Under the pieces are notes generated by a model. The model searched no databases and was not told the DNA's origin. It worked only from the letters and a program-made list of their open reading frames with translations. 64,000 bases of DNA, from the NCBI GenBank assembly GCA_930367205.1, contig OV884013.1:117638869-117702868 (forward strand), in the 5' to 3' direction. The first letter of the stretch is position 1, and each line of letters opens with the position of its first letter. The stretch comes from Acanthosoma haemorrhoidale. Taxonomy: Eukaryota > Arthropoda > Insecta > Hemiptera > Acanthosomatidae. Positions 1 to 11,433 of this stretch are shown here, in pieces. A program made the position numbers and the translations under genes.

Positions 1-342
1 GACGTGTCAGAGATACGGTAATTAGTATAACCAAATCCAAAATGTGTAAAATAAATTTATGTTTGAGAAAATGGAAAATAAAATGGCGGGCCCACTAATC
101 CTTCGAGTGGTATGCATACTGCCCGTTATGTTCATCTGTAATGGTTTAGTAATTTGTATACTTAATTTATGAGTAGATTTGCCTGGCAGTTGTTTTCGGC
201 GTACGTTAGACATCTACATTTACACAGCAATAACAATATTAATGACCACTGGATAATACTCTTAATTTATCTTCACTGAAAGGACAGTTGTAAAACCTCC
301 ATTAAATTATTTTTTAAGGGCTGATTGTGACCACGGTAATCA
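1..342. other. AT-rich intergenic DNA, nothing recognised
   Basis: No coding region, RNA gene or clear repeat boundary was seen. A 63-codon minus-strand open frame at 22-213 has no recognisable motif and is probably chance. Confidence 0.5.
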
Positions 343-408
343 CAGGTATGAATGAGATCATTTATCACAATTACTTATAGCCCAATCAGGCAGATTGTAT
401 TTTATCTT

Positions 409-457
<49 letters not shown>
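343..457 (+). mobile_element. Jockey-like 3' UTR relic followed by a 47-nt T run
   Basis: The stretch from about 343 (GGTATGAATGAGATCATTTA) matches the 3' UTR of the Jockey fragment at 24,844-24,895, including the GGCAGATTGTA segment, so it is a very short 5'-truncated copy in plus orientation. It is followed by about 47 uninterrupted T (411-457) where a poly-A tail would be expected. The T run may belong to another insertion or be a simple repeat that grew secondarily. Confidence 0.6.
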
Positions 458-1535
458 CTCCTTCATAGCCCCTTTAAACTTACAGACAATTATATACAAT
501 TATAGATCCACAAGTGAATCCATTTACAAATTATTCTGTATTTCCTGTAGCATCACTACATTATATACAGGTTTTGTTATTTTATTTTATTTATTTTTTT
601 TTTTTTCCCCTTAGCTCTCAAACTTATAAAATAGGATGTGGGAAAAATAAAGGAAAATTATTCTGGGCTAATGAGTGCCTTTCACTAAGGGGAGTCCCCC
701 ATTTGAAGGGAGTATGAGAAGGATATAGGGTGTGGAATGCCTGAAGGAGGCGGGTGGATTCGGGAAGGTAGTGAGAGTCTACCGAGGGTGTGTTATTTTA
801 TAGAAATTATATAATGAATAAACAAGTATAATCATACACATTATACGTGACTGGACTAAACTGACTAATAAAGGTGATGGGGCTCACCTTTTGATCAACC
901 TTAAAACTAACTTACATACTAATTCTTATCCTAATTTTTCCCTGACAGTCTGTTGCCATCGATGCGGGAGGGGTGGTGGGGTCATAGTGTTAAACACTGG
1001 ATTTGTCAGGTGAAGTGGATTTATCTTAATAAAAATTGTTGAAGATTAAGGGCTGATTACTGCTTACAAATTAGACGAGTGGAACGGTTAGTCGGTAAAA
1101 CGGATATGTCGATATTCATCGAATTTGTTAATTGATAACGTTTTGACCGTGTATAATACAGTATACTAACAAACACATCTACTAATTTATATTGCAATAC
1201 TACAAATAACAATAAACTCCTATGCGTGTTAGTGTTGTGATATAGTCCAACAATGTCAGTATAGCTTATGTTTGCAATCCTCGCGTTAGTCTTCACTCCT
1301 TTGCACGAGACAAGCTCTTACGGAGTAGTCATTGATTGATGCTGTGATTGCTTTGTTTTTTTGGAGGGAATGTAATTGTCAAACAAAGACAAAATTTCAA
1401 AACAGACTCTTACGCGCATTCAACAATTGAATAGTAATAATTTTACCTCTCCCACTGGCTTTTCAGCTTTTAAAATTTTCAATCAATTATTAGTAGCTAT
1501 TTTTTATTATTTCTTTTTATTATTTGGTATTGCTT

Positions 1536-1539
<4 letters not shown>
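458..1539. other. Intergenic DNA, nothing recognised
   Basis: AT-rich sequence with a T run near 594-606. Open frames at 514-717 and 1057-1296 (minus) show no domain, hydrophobic pattern or splice context that would support a gene. Confidence 0.45.

Positions 1540-1600
<61 letters not shown>
1540..1600. repeat. (CT)n microsatellite
   Basis: About 60 bp of almost pure CT dinucleotides with one interruption (CTTTCTC) near the right end. It accounts for the Ser-Leu run in the open frame across 1376-1645, which is therefore not a gene. Confidence 0.95.
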
Positions 1601-1601
<1 letters not shown>

Positions 1602-2200
1602 TCGGCCAAACTCTCGCAAATTTACCATGGAAGACTGACAACTAGCTAACTGAAGACCTAATTGTAATTACCAACAGCTAGTTTGATTGTATTACAAATT
1701 TCTATGAAAATAAAAGACCCACTAGACCCGCCAGTCCGACTCTCCGGGTCAGGTAGTTCGAATATTCTCGGAACCCCAAGCGAACCAACCGGCGAGTTCA
1801 CGATGAGAATTTCTCAAAAATTGTTAGTTAAATTCGAACCCTCTCATATATTTTCAGACCGAATTCATTCAGTTTTATTTCAAACTTGACAGGGGGGGGG
1901 GCATAAAATTTGACAACGTTCGACTTCGCGGGCAAAAAGCTTTCGTCCAACGTGGCTGGGGCCCAAGTATTCATCGATAAGTTTAAAAAACATGCTTTAT
2001 AATATAATAATATTGAGGAAAGCAAGCTAAATTACAGACATTTAACTAACAAATACATAAAATGCTAGGCCGGCTCTGTAGAAGGGCCCAAGATTATGTA
2101 CTAGTTTAAGTAAATATATTATATTGTTTAATTCAATTGTATATTATCCGATAAAGCAAATAGGATGTAATAAAATTTTAAATAAACAAAAATACGTAAA
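1601..2200. other. Intergenic DNA, nothing recognised
   Basis: Contains a G homopolymer of about nine at 1892-1900. Open frames at 1683-1889 and 1828-2025 overlap on opposite strands and show no recognisable protein features. Confidence 0.4.
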
Positions 2201-2217
2201 ACACGTATTTTTTCCAT

Positions 2218-2296
2218 CTCTGGTTAATCCGACCTTTAAGCCGTTCCGAACTAACCCCTGGTCCAGTCGAGCTCGGATTAGCGAGGTTCTATTCTA
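2218..2296. mobile_element. Possible pogo/Tigger-like terminal relic
   Basis: Read on the minus strand, the right side gives AGAACCTCGCTAATCCGAG, which resembles the AACCTCG..AATCCG termini typical of pogo/Tigger elements. A second inward-facing GGTTAATCCGACC lies at about 2222-2234. No transposase and no TA target duplication could be delimited, so this is at most a miniature or decayed copy. Confidence 0.3.
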
Positions 2297-4364
2297 TTTT
2301 AAAATGTTTTTTCACACAGTCCGTTTTCGTTGTGTTTTACACCCGTCTGTTACTAATAATTATTTTCCAAAAATAAAATATATTGGTAGGCATTAATTCA
2401 ATTTATATTCTTAATATCTTGGACTCAGAGGGGTAGTCTCTCAAGGATAAATGAGGTAATTAACAAATTGAATAAAGCTTGCCCAATTTGAATTTTAAAC
2501 TAAACAATATCAGTAAGTTTTATTACATACATTGATTTTCACAGTACACAATATTTGATTATTCTGTCTTAGAGCTACAATAAGGCGCCAAAATCACAAA
2601 ATCGAAAATGGAGCTATACTCCTTTTCCCATGCCCCCTTCATATGAAATTGAAAATATCGGAGTCTAGTCTGTATTACATGGCACGGGAAAATTTATTTC
2701 AGAATTATTTCAAAATTATTTTATTACAATATGACCACTTTTAATATTATTTGATACTTATAACGTTTAAATATGTATTACGCACTAAGTTTATATAAAA
2801 TATACAATATGAATCCACTGTAAAATTACAGAAATATATAATAAAAAATGATCATTAGTTTCAGTTATTTTTGTTACTATTAAAGGACGACGGGAGGCCA
2901 GTCATTGATATTATAATAGAGAAAATAGTTATTAAAAACTATAATGAATTACTTTACGTCGATATGAGGGAGTTAAGAAAAGTTTATTCACAAATTAATT
3001 TACATTTCAAATTGTTACTAAAAACATGTCCCGGATAAGGTTGTAAAGTAATATAATTGCAGTTTGGTAACATGAAATATTTTCTAGTTTGTTTATCGCA
3101 TAATTCACGTTTCTACAACTTTATCCAAAAATATACAAAATTCAACAAACTAGTTTCGTCCACAACTTGTTGGGTCTTCCATTAATCTTCAATAGTTTAT
3201 AACACATTCATTTTTAATATATCTTTAATAAATCATTTATATTTATGTATATATATATATATTAATATGCACATATATTATTATTCTAGAATGCAATCTA
3301 TAAACTTAACAAAAAATGCGGAGCACATACTTTTCAAATTATTGACACTTCCTGAGAATTAGGGTTATTTTGAACGGTGCGCATACCGTGTGGAGAAACA
3401 CTTTTTTTTTTTAATCACACCAACAGAGGTTAAAATTTAATTAAAATTAAAATTTATTGAATTTCTTGGTGTTGTGTGTGCCAAAATCCCACTGACTTAT
3501 TGAAGGACTCAGCAAATATGATATGAATTTTAAAATGTTGAAATGCATGTACCATTTGTATTGCTTTAATTGCTATACCATTTATTTTTTAGTTTTCGTT
3601 ACCTACATCCAAAAAAAAAAAAACTAAGGAAGTAAACATTGGATTATCATAAATTTGTACAAAATGTAGCGTTAATTCGTTCTAATACACGCATTAATCG
3701 ACGATAAAATCAACAAAATTAAATCACTGTGATAGTACACAAATATGCGTTATGTAATGAAATGTATATTGCTTTGATTGCATGTACGAATACTTTTAAT
3801 TAATTCCTGTATATCTTATATTACACTTTAAATCTTTATATAGAATTATATATTAATTTTAATAACAAACGTGGGTATTTTAACACTTTTTAGAGAAAGA
3901 AGTATTCTTATTAAAATATCTATTGCGATGTTTGGTTATCGTTCAGGAAGAAAATCAATAGGCTTTTTATTCGATCTATTTTTTTTAAATATATGTTTGG
4001 GAATATTATATTCGTAGATAAAGTTCGAAAAAAAAGAAACTATTTAAAAAATAGAAATAAGCAGAGTTCAATGGCACGAAAATGTCAAAAAATCCATTCT
4101 TTTGAAAGTGATATTCATTTATATTTCAAATAATATAATTACATTAAAAATTTATAAAACTTAAATAATAAGGATTAAATTTTTTGTTGACTAATGGCAC
4201 CGCTTTACTCGTGAATCGGAACTGTTTGCTATCGCTACACACACGCACCGTCGCTAAAAACCGATCGTCATAGAAAGTGAACTAAACCTTAATATATAAT
4301 AACTATTAACATTAATCTATTAAAAGCAAAATAACTATTAAAAGCAAAGACCTTAATTCAGGTC
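2297..4364. other. Long AT-rich intergenic stretch
   Basis: More than 2 kb of very AT-rich DNA with short homopolymers and a TA-rich patch near 3245-3262. No ORF over 60 codons and no RNA gene was seen. A 17-bp unit containing CTATTAAAAGCAAA occurs twice in tandem at about 4316-4350. Confidence 0.5.
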
Positions 4365-4616
4365 TTAGCAATGCATAGATTCCGTGGCACTACAGCCCGT
4401 GGTTTTCACGGCCTCCTCAGTGAGCTTCAACCCCGACCTCCTCCTTCCATCTGATGCCACTTTGTCCTTCCATTCTCGACTTGCCAATTCCGCATAGTCT
4501 AGTCCTATGAAAATGATCATCCAATACATACGTCTTTCACTTAGGGACAAAAACGCGGTTGAAGAATCCTCCTTTCGGATAACCAGCGAGTCATTCTCAT
4601 CTTGGGCAAGGTTCAT
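4365..4616 (-). other. Unrecognised 83-codon open frame in a GC-richer patch
   Basis: Open frame of 83 codons starting with ATG on the minus strand. Its base composition is clearly richer in GC than the flanks, which suggests former coding or transposon-derived sequence. The product is hydrophilic with a basic segment (DGRRRSG) near residue 55 and no signal peptide. It resembles the tail of a mobile-element protein in composition, but no family can be named. It could equally be an exon of an unannotated minus-strand gene. Confidence 0.2.
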
Positions 4617-5655
4617 ATCTGATGGGACAGGTTAGAACCAGTCCTAAAGGGCCTCATACTTCAATACATAATAAACAATAATAACAATATATATAACTAC
4701 ACACCTCCACAATTTTATTCTTGTTTCCAAAATACACTATTTAGTAGTGTGGTAAGGCTGTTGAGTATGCCGTAAATATCATTTTTATCGGCAGAAGAAA
4801 GGTTTAAGACATCGGTAGGCTACGGGCGTCCTTGTGTAATGCGCATTAGTTTTAAGTTATTCACTTCATTGTAGTATCGGTAAAATATTCTATTTAAAAC
4901 CCACCTAAATACTTCACTAATTAAATATAATTCAAAATAAATTCGTTAAACACGGGTATACGAGTGAATGGAGACATCACATAAGGAGGTACCCTTAAGC
5001 ACTTTCATGATTTCCGATGTCGGGTGCAAATCCAATTCAACTGTGTGTGGGTGAAATGTTCAAACTCTTCGAACGTAAAAATGTATTTTTTGTTTTTATT
5101 AAGAACTAGCCTACAACAATATTTTAATATTTTATTTGCAACTGGTCAACTATCACAGTTATACTGAATCATAAAAAAACGCCCAAACATAAATTTATAA
5201 ATGTATCACTTCTGCCTAGAATTAAACAATCTACTTTCGTTTAATATCCGTATTCCGTATAAAATTTTAACACCTAAAATAATAAAAAAATAAAAGACTG
5301 GTATCTTTTAATGCGGGTACAAGGAAATATGCGATGACATTGTTATCAAATATACCAAGGCTGAGATGCACTGTGTTAATATTTTTTATAAATACATTTC
5401 TTGTTTTCAGGATTTTTGTGTTCTATTATTTCATTTTTAGCGAGGTGACTCGAAAATGCAGCCGGTGGATTAGGTTTTGCACAAAAAGAAAGTACTTTTC
5501 AACACTTTCCAGATTAATTTTTGGAGACTTTAACGCTTCACGCACTAATACAAGCAAGCTTGCGAGTTGGGGTAGCGGCTCAGCTCAACGGAATCGCCTG
5601 GGATCCACGCCTAGACCACAATGGACAAACAGACAGACAGACAGATATATAATAT
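4617..5655. other. Intergenic DNA, little recognised
   Basis: AT-rich. A short CAGA tetranucleotide run lies at about 5630-5645. The open frame at 5334-5657 shows no convincing family features. Confidence 0.4.
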
Positions 5656-5659
5656 AAAT

Positions 5660-5965
5660 ATAAATTACTCACGACATCAGGTCGGTGGGACGCCTCCCAC
5701 CATCGCGAAGGTCCTGCCATTCACATTTCCCATGTGTGGTGTTCTCCGTCCGGACACTCACTGCCTGTACTCGCTCTCCCCCCACTCCCTCCCCACCCCT
5801 CCGATAGATAAATCTATCCATGTATCCGATACATCCTCACCCCTCTCCCGCCTCCGAGCGCCACCATTTCCTCACCGGATCCGCCGACCGTTCTGTCAGA
5901 TGTCGGGCCCAGAGTGCGCCACGAGCTGACGGATGGTCCTCATCGGCCTCGACGACGTCCTCTCA
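5660..5965 (-). other. GC-rich island with a minus-strand splice-donor-like edge
   Basis: About 300 bp that is markedly GC- and CpG-rich inside AT-rich DNA. On the minus strand the island ends at about 5668-5690 with CGACCTGATGTCGTGAGTAA, which contains a good GTGAGT donor, after which the sequence becomes AT-rich. This is what a 5' UTR or first exon of a minus-strand gene would look like. No downstream exon was identified, so it may instead be a GC-rich transposon piece. Confidence 0.25.
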
Positions 5966-6728
5966 GTTGTATAATCCGCCAAGACAGATAATCATAATAC
6001 TTCACTAGATTCTTCACATCCTTCATGTCTGCCAACAACCTTCGTGCCATAAACCAGATGCCGAGGTTCTTGGTCAGAGCGTATAAGCGCGAGAATCAAA
6101 TATTGTTCAAGCATTGTTCCTTACGTGAGCAGAGTATTCTTTGTCAATCTTCTTCTCTCTGTAATTTTCTCTATCGAAAAAAGAAGTCGATGTTTATCTC
6201 CCCCCCCCCCCAAAAAAAGTTCCCTCAATTTGACTTGAAATCGACATGTCTCTATATGTAGAGGCTATTTCAATATTTGCTGTATAGTGTATAGCTAGGA
6301 AAATTCCTCTGATGATTTGAATTACTAAGCAAAATCCTAATATTGATCCTATTTGTCATCATAAAGAGATTAATGATGGTGAGGGTAAGTCAAATAATGA
6401 ATTATTGGCAATTTTAAGCAGTGGGTGTACTCACGTTTGAAAAAGGCGTAAAGGCTAAAGATACTACAATTATTGTAAATAATAAATACAAGATTATGAA
6501 AATTGTATTCGCTTTTTTTTATTAGTTAATCCAATCGAAAGTTATTATAGCAAAATTGATTGATTATATCTGCCAATTTATTGTAGCCCGTGGTGAATTA
6601 CTCTCGTTAATAACGGAAAAATGATGATGAAGAATTTCGATCATGGAAAATGAATAAAATGCGTTTATTTCTTTATTCTATTTGCCTTTAATTTCTTCAA
6701 CATCGACGAATTCGCCTCTTTTTCTCCA
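5966..6728. other. Intergenic DNA, nothing recognised
   Basis: Contains a C run followed by an A run (about 6201-6218). The 78-codon frame at 6025-6261 crosses these homopolymers and has no family features. Confidence 0.4.
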
Positions 6729-6840
6729 TTTTTTTTTTTTTTTTTTAAAGAATTGAAACTTATTGTGCTAAAATTACAATCTGCCTTATTGGGCAATAAG
6801 TAATCGTGATAAATGTTCCCATTCATACCATTTAGTTCAT
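6729..6840 (-). mobile_element. Short 5'-truncated Jockey-like 3' end
   Basis: A T run (6729-6746), read as a poly-A tail on the minus strand, is followed by the same 3' UTR as the copy at 7,709: AATTACAATCTGCC, then GGGCAATAAGTAA and ATTCATACCA. Only about 100 bp of element remains, as expected from an abortive target-primed reverse-transcription event. Confidence 0.7.
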
Positions 6841-7708
6841 ATTAGAGAAATCGTTTACTTAAAATGAAAAAAAGAAAGTATTGACATTTCACCTATAATG
6901 TTTTAGTGCATAATAATTTTACAGATTTCTATTCCAATTTCTCCGAAGCATTTGGTATGCCTTACACGCTTAGTGTCCAACTTCACATGGAACGGTTTAA
7001 CCATTTTCTAAGCATTAGTTAAAATTAAGATGGAGGATCATATGGGGAGTGTACATTGTCTAGTTCGTAGTGGAGTGGATCATCAAGTGCCCTTAACCCC
7101 TTAGAATTATTTATTGTACTTATTTATTTTTGTGATATTGGCTATAGTGTATTATAATGAAGTGAATTTAGTCTCCTTTTTTATAATATTCAAAATAAAA
7201 CCGAGCACGGACTACGAAACAAAAGATACCTCCACAGGCTTCGATCTCTGACTCTGAAATATTTAATTATGCAAACAAAACAACGAGAAAATACTCTACA
7301 AATATTGCTGCAAACAATCAGCATGCAAAGGAATCTCAAGTCAAACAAAGGAGAATGCAGCTGTGGTGTCAAGCAATGCTTAAGGACAGCGTGATGGAGT
7401 TACAATGACAGGTTGGGTGTCAATTGAAAATCAAGTCATACCCACTGATTGGCACCCTTGTAACCATGTTTATGGATTTGTTCTTTAAACTTGTAAAAAA
7501 ACTATGGCCTGCGCCCTTTTGAAAAGTTTTTTTTCAATATTAAGAAAAGCTATAATATATTACTTTATGAAATGCTACGATAAGTAACTGTCAAATCAAT
7601 TTGATATTTATTTATACATACATATATATATTCGAATATAGTCTCAATAAGGGGGCGGGTAAAGGGATATGGGGATAAAAGTGTCAATTAAACAGTTTTA
7701 GTCATTTG
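6841..7708. other. Intergenic DNA, nothing recognised
   Basis: No feature could be supported. The 60-codon minus-strand frame at 7190-7372 is cysteine-rich but has no recognisable motif and no splice context. Confidence 0.4.
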
Positions 7709-8183
7709 TTTTTTTTATACAACAGCTTTATTATGATAAAATTACAATCTGCCTCATTGGGCAATAAGTAATTGTGATAAATGATCTCATTCATACCATA
7801 TTTACAGTTCTCATTCACTCGCTCATTCATACTATATATACAAACAACCCAGAGGCCTCCCCAATCCACATGGTTGTCACCTCCCTCGCATGCGAAAGAG
7901 GAAGCGGAGTCCCGGGAAGTCCCCCACGCTCCTCCGTCAGCCACGTCATCGGATAAGAACCTGCGGAGGCTGACCATGAACGCGAGAGCCACAGACGCTC
8001 AGGACATGATTGGAGAAACTGGCCATTGCTAGGACTACCACTGTTACGCATTTATAGCAGGTCACGAGGCCACTGCCGTTTTAGTCTCCGAGGAGGATTA
8101 TAGGGATGAGTGGTGCAGTGCAATGACTGTGCTGGAGGATTAGGGTGGTTGGGTAGGTTACTATGGAATTTTATGAACTTTGT
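7709..8183 (-). mobile_element. 5'-truncated Jockey-like non-LTR element (3' end)
   Basis: On the minus strand this copy runs from the last codons of the reverse-transcriptase ORF through the 3' UTR to an A-rich tail (plus-strand T run 7709-7716). It aligns with 24,640-24,926 of the satellite-inserted copy. It contains the CTATAA stop region, an AATAAA signal (TTTATT about 7727-7732) and the conserved ATGAATGAGCGAGTGAATGA segment. Compared with the 24-kb copy it carries about 167 extra bp (7834-8000), so one of the two has an indel. Overlapping open frames here on both strands derive from the UTR and are not genes. Confidence 0.8.
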
Positions 8184-8599
8184 TATTAATTGGAACCAAA
8201 TATTTGCTTTGTTGTATTTAATCACTCAAGTTTTGTCACAGTTCTTTCAGTTCTTCATGGTAATTTCGTTAGGGGATGGACTTAATTTCTTTTCAAAAGA
8301 TGTAAACTTACTTGTTTTAACGTATTATGTTATTATTTAATAAAGTAACTATTAAATACAACAAGGTAAGGCCCAAACAAATTATAAATAGTGAGTTAAT
8401 AAAAAATTGAGTTTTTTGGTTTTTTTTTGTTCTCTACAACACTTCAACTAGGCTAGATTCAGGCAGTTTTATATTTCTCTTTTTACATATATCTATTATA
8501 TTTATTATATCTTAATTTTGAGTTGTATTATTTGTACTTGTACTATTTAACATCATGTGAATTTGACGCTTTAAAGGACTAACAAAGAATTGAAAGAAT
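8184..8599. other. Intergenic DNA, nothing recognised
   Basis: AT-rich, without coding or repeat features that could be delimited. Confidence 0.4.
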
Positions 8600-8800
8600 C
8601 CACTCGATCCTTGGTGTTTGGATCAGCCATCGGGCATTTTATCCCTATTCATGCCTTTCCAGTTCCCCTCATTCATCCCAAACCTCTTCCACGTAACCCT
8701 TGGTCTTCTGGCCATCCTATGGGTTCGAGTACTTGCTCTTCATCTGCTATATCGTGGTTCCTAAGAGAGGAAAGGCCCAGTCCACCTCCATTTTATGTTT
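8600..8800 (-). pseudogene. Possible C-terminal remnant of a non-LTR reverse transcriptase
   Basis: On the minus strand one frame reads RMARRPRVTWKRFG and then a short tail to a stop. This resembles the RRxGRPxxxW segment commonly found at the C terminus of RTE- or CR1-type reverse transcriptases. Only about 30 residues are covered and there is no catalytic motif. The opposite-strand frame (8590-8808) is taken to be its shadow. The match is from family knowledge only and is weak. Confidence 0.25.
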
Positions 8801-8894
8801 TTATTTGAATTTCAATAAAATTAACCACAATTCTTAATTGGAAATAGTCTCTTAGTCGAGGCATAAAATTGTTAATTCTGTCATTAAAATTGCA

Positions 8895-9012
8895 TTTTTC
8901 AATTTTTTTTTTTTAAGCCTCAGTTTTAATCAGAGAGATGATATTTTGCTTCAAAGATCTCCTTTTACTTCAGAGGTGAAACAAATAAAAGGTACCTTAT
9001 GAAAAATAATGA
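8895..9012. repeat. Dispersed repeat, copy 1
   Basis: Shares an ordered set of words with 9,595-9,715: a T run, then GATATTTTGC, AAAGAT, a purine-rich part and finally a segment ending in GAAAAATAA. This suggests two diverged copies of the same short retroelement or 3' tail. The family is unknown. Confidence 0.35.
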
Positions 9013-9594
9013 GCAATTGATAATGAATAAATTATTTCGAATTAAACACTAACTATCTTGGCATATCAAATATATAATTAAAGATTTCGACGTCCTAATT
9101 AATATACGTTACCGTTTTAAAGGAAAATTATTACGAATTTTGACCATTTTTAAAACCGTCGATCGTCTTCGTAACCGTGATATATTCTCAGCATCGAGAG
9201 GCTTATTTTCAAAATCAAAATCACCACCCTTTATGTTAGGCTGTCGATAGTGCACATCAATAAATAACAATAATTAATTACTTGCAATCGATTTAGTGTG
9301 GTGGAAAATATTCATGAACTTGGAGTCCTGATTGAATACAATTTATTTTACTAAAAAATAGCGAATCTTTTAGAAGCAAAATTTAACATGGTAAATCAAT
9401 TTAATTACCCACTAAAATGTGAAAAATAATTATAGGACATTAAATAAATTAATCAGTTAGAACAAAGAAGATATTTTTCAATTATATTGAGTAGGGTGTC
9501 AAATTAAAAAATCACGTGTTAGTTAGTAATACGTGATTTGTATCAAGGTTTAAGTGGAGTTTAAGTCAACTCTGTTATCAAAAGTGTATTAGCC

Positions 9595-9715
9595 TTTTTT
9601 TTTCTGTTTTTATTTTTGTAGCCCTTGTTTCAAATAGATGGAAGATATTTTGCATGAAAGATTGGTTTGATACCCCAGAGATGATACACATAAATGCCAC
9701 CTTGCGAAAAATAAG
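9595..9715. repeat. Dispersed repeat, copy 2
   Basis: Second member of the pair described at 8,895. It starts with a T run at about 9595-9603, has GAAGATATTTTGCATGAAAG near 9641 and ends at GCGAAAAATAA. Divergence is considerable, so homology is tentative. Confidence 0.35.
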
Positions 9716-10321
9716 TTTGGGGACACGGCAGCGTAGGAAGTTCACTAAGCTCCAGAGCGGGTCTGGTTCATTCTTTGAAGAAACCTAGAGCTGATGGCTG
9801 GTCTCAGGCGGACCTCTGAAATGCTGAGGTCCTTTATCTGGGATCATCGTCTTTTGTAGCTGTAGCGACCGCTAACTACATAACATAAATCACCCTATAC
9901 TCACCCTATATATATATATATCTGTACCTCGGAGGGATACAACACTATGTCCATTTTCATAACTTTACAGGAGAGGAGTTTTAAACTTTTTTTCAACAAA
10001 AAGTGTTTTTTTGTAATTAGTAGTAACTATCCTAATTTAAAAGGAATTGAATATTTTTTTATACTTTTTGTCAGCACTCTATATAATTATAATTATTTGT
10101 TATAACCATTTTATTTGAATATATTTCACAATTCCTAGTTTCTCAATTTATTAATAGCTACAACATTACCCTTGAGATCGGGCGATTCAATCGGGATAAA
10201 TTCCTATGTCAAAGACATAAAACAATTTGAATTAAAGATTTCATGACGGACCTGCCAAATTAGTTAAGTTAAATTGATCAAATAAAGTAAAAAGAGAAAT
10301 GGTGAAAAATGAGGTAGGTTT

Positions 10322-10323
<2 letters not shown>
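9716..10323. other. Intergenic DNA, nothing recognised
   Basis: A slightly GC-richer patch at 9715-9885 is followed by AT-rich DNA with a short TA run (9908-9922). No gene could be supported. Confidence 0.4.

Positions 10324-10415
<92 letters not shown>
10324..10415. repeat. (TA)n microsatellite
   Basis: About 90 bp of AT dinucleotides interrupted twice by ACAT. It explains the Ile/Tyr-rich minus-strand frame at 10,278-10,496, which is not a gene. Confidence 0.95.
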
Positions 10416-11433
10416 GTTGTAAATTAATTTAGACAAATGTAAATAACATAAATAAGTCATTGTAAATGTTGTAAGCAATAATAAGCGCAGCTGCAAGTTA
10501 ATTAGTTAGGGAATGGCAAGGTCCACCCTCTACCCAGAAGCAGGTAGTAAGTAGCGACTCAAACCAGGCCTGAGTCACTACGAGGACAAAGGGCCACCGC
10601 ATACTGAACTGTCATTGGGTACAATAAAACCTAATATGATTGGATACTAAGGAAGCCAGCTGGGTATATAACGATCATCCCACATTTGGAAACTGAAGGA
10701 ATATACATTGCATTGTAATTTTAACGTCAACCTGATATTGCTATGTAACCCAACCTCCTTCGAATGCAACACCCCATCGCAGTAAGAGGAGAAATTGTTA
10801 AATTGAACTTTGTAATTGCAAATTGTTAAAATTTTATTAATAAAGGGGTTTAGAAAAAAAAAAACCCTGTAAATCATTCTCCTGACGACTCTCTAACTGA
10901 TGACTTGCGGCTGCACTGATGTTCAAGACTTGGCCTTCTCATTTATGAGAACCTGTGGACCTCTCACCCTAACCTCGCTATGTTTTAGTCCGGCCTTGTC
11001 AGACCCCACACTATCCTAGTGGGATTCTCTGCCTTCGTCTCGCTAAAACTAGCACTTAACTAGAGACCTCTCCCTCGCGAACAACGGTTGTCGTTGCCCT
11101 ACCAATTTACCGAGTAGTGTTCCCCACGGCAATCCAGTCTGCTTCTCTCCGGTTTACACTCGCCTTTGGGATCCGGACGGATTTCGCCTACCCTCAGATA
11201 CCGAGTGTGAATTCGTGGTCATTCCAAGGCCACACAAACTACCTACCCTATACCTCGTCTCCTGAACATAGTGCATTGTCGGGGCATGCCTATCAAATAT
11301 GGAGTCAGATAGTAAGACCGTCATGAAACGATTGTCCAGGTCATAGCCTAATCAACTCTCACTTCATCTCCAGGGCTAAGGTAACTAGGCACCCCCTCGT
11401 GACGACCCGACAGTAGCCATCACTGTAATAACA
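10415..11433 (+). mobile_element. Candidate solo LTR (about 1 kb)
   Basis: A block of more balanced base composition begins TGTTGTAAATTA next to the TA repeat and ends ...TGTAATAACA, so its ends are short inverted repeats (TGTT..AACA) as in LTRs. Inside, in the correct order, are a TATA box (GGGTATATAACG, 10,663-10,674) and AATAAA (10,839-10,844) followed by an 11-A run at about 10,854. This would correspond to U3, R and U5. No target-site duplication, primer-binding site or second LTR was found, so the boundaries are uncertain and another repeat type is possible. Confidence 0.35.

Noticed and set aside
1376..1645. 89-codon frame with a Ser-Leu run
   Set aside because: It is produced by the CT microsatellite.
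7702..8051. Four overlapping open frames on both strands
   Set aside because: They lie in the 3' UTR of the Jockey-like relic, downstream of the reverse-transcriptase stop, and overlap each other.
10278..10496. 72-codon minus-strand frame rich in Ile and Tyr
   Set aside because: It is a translation of the TA microsatellite.
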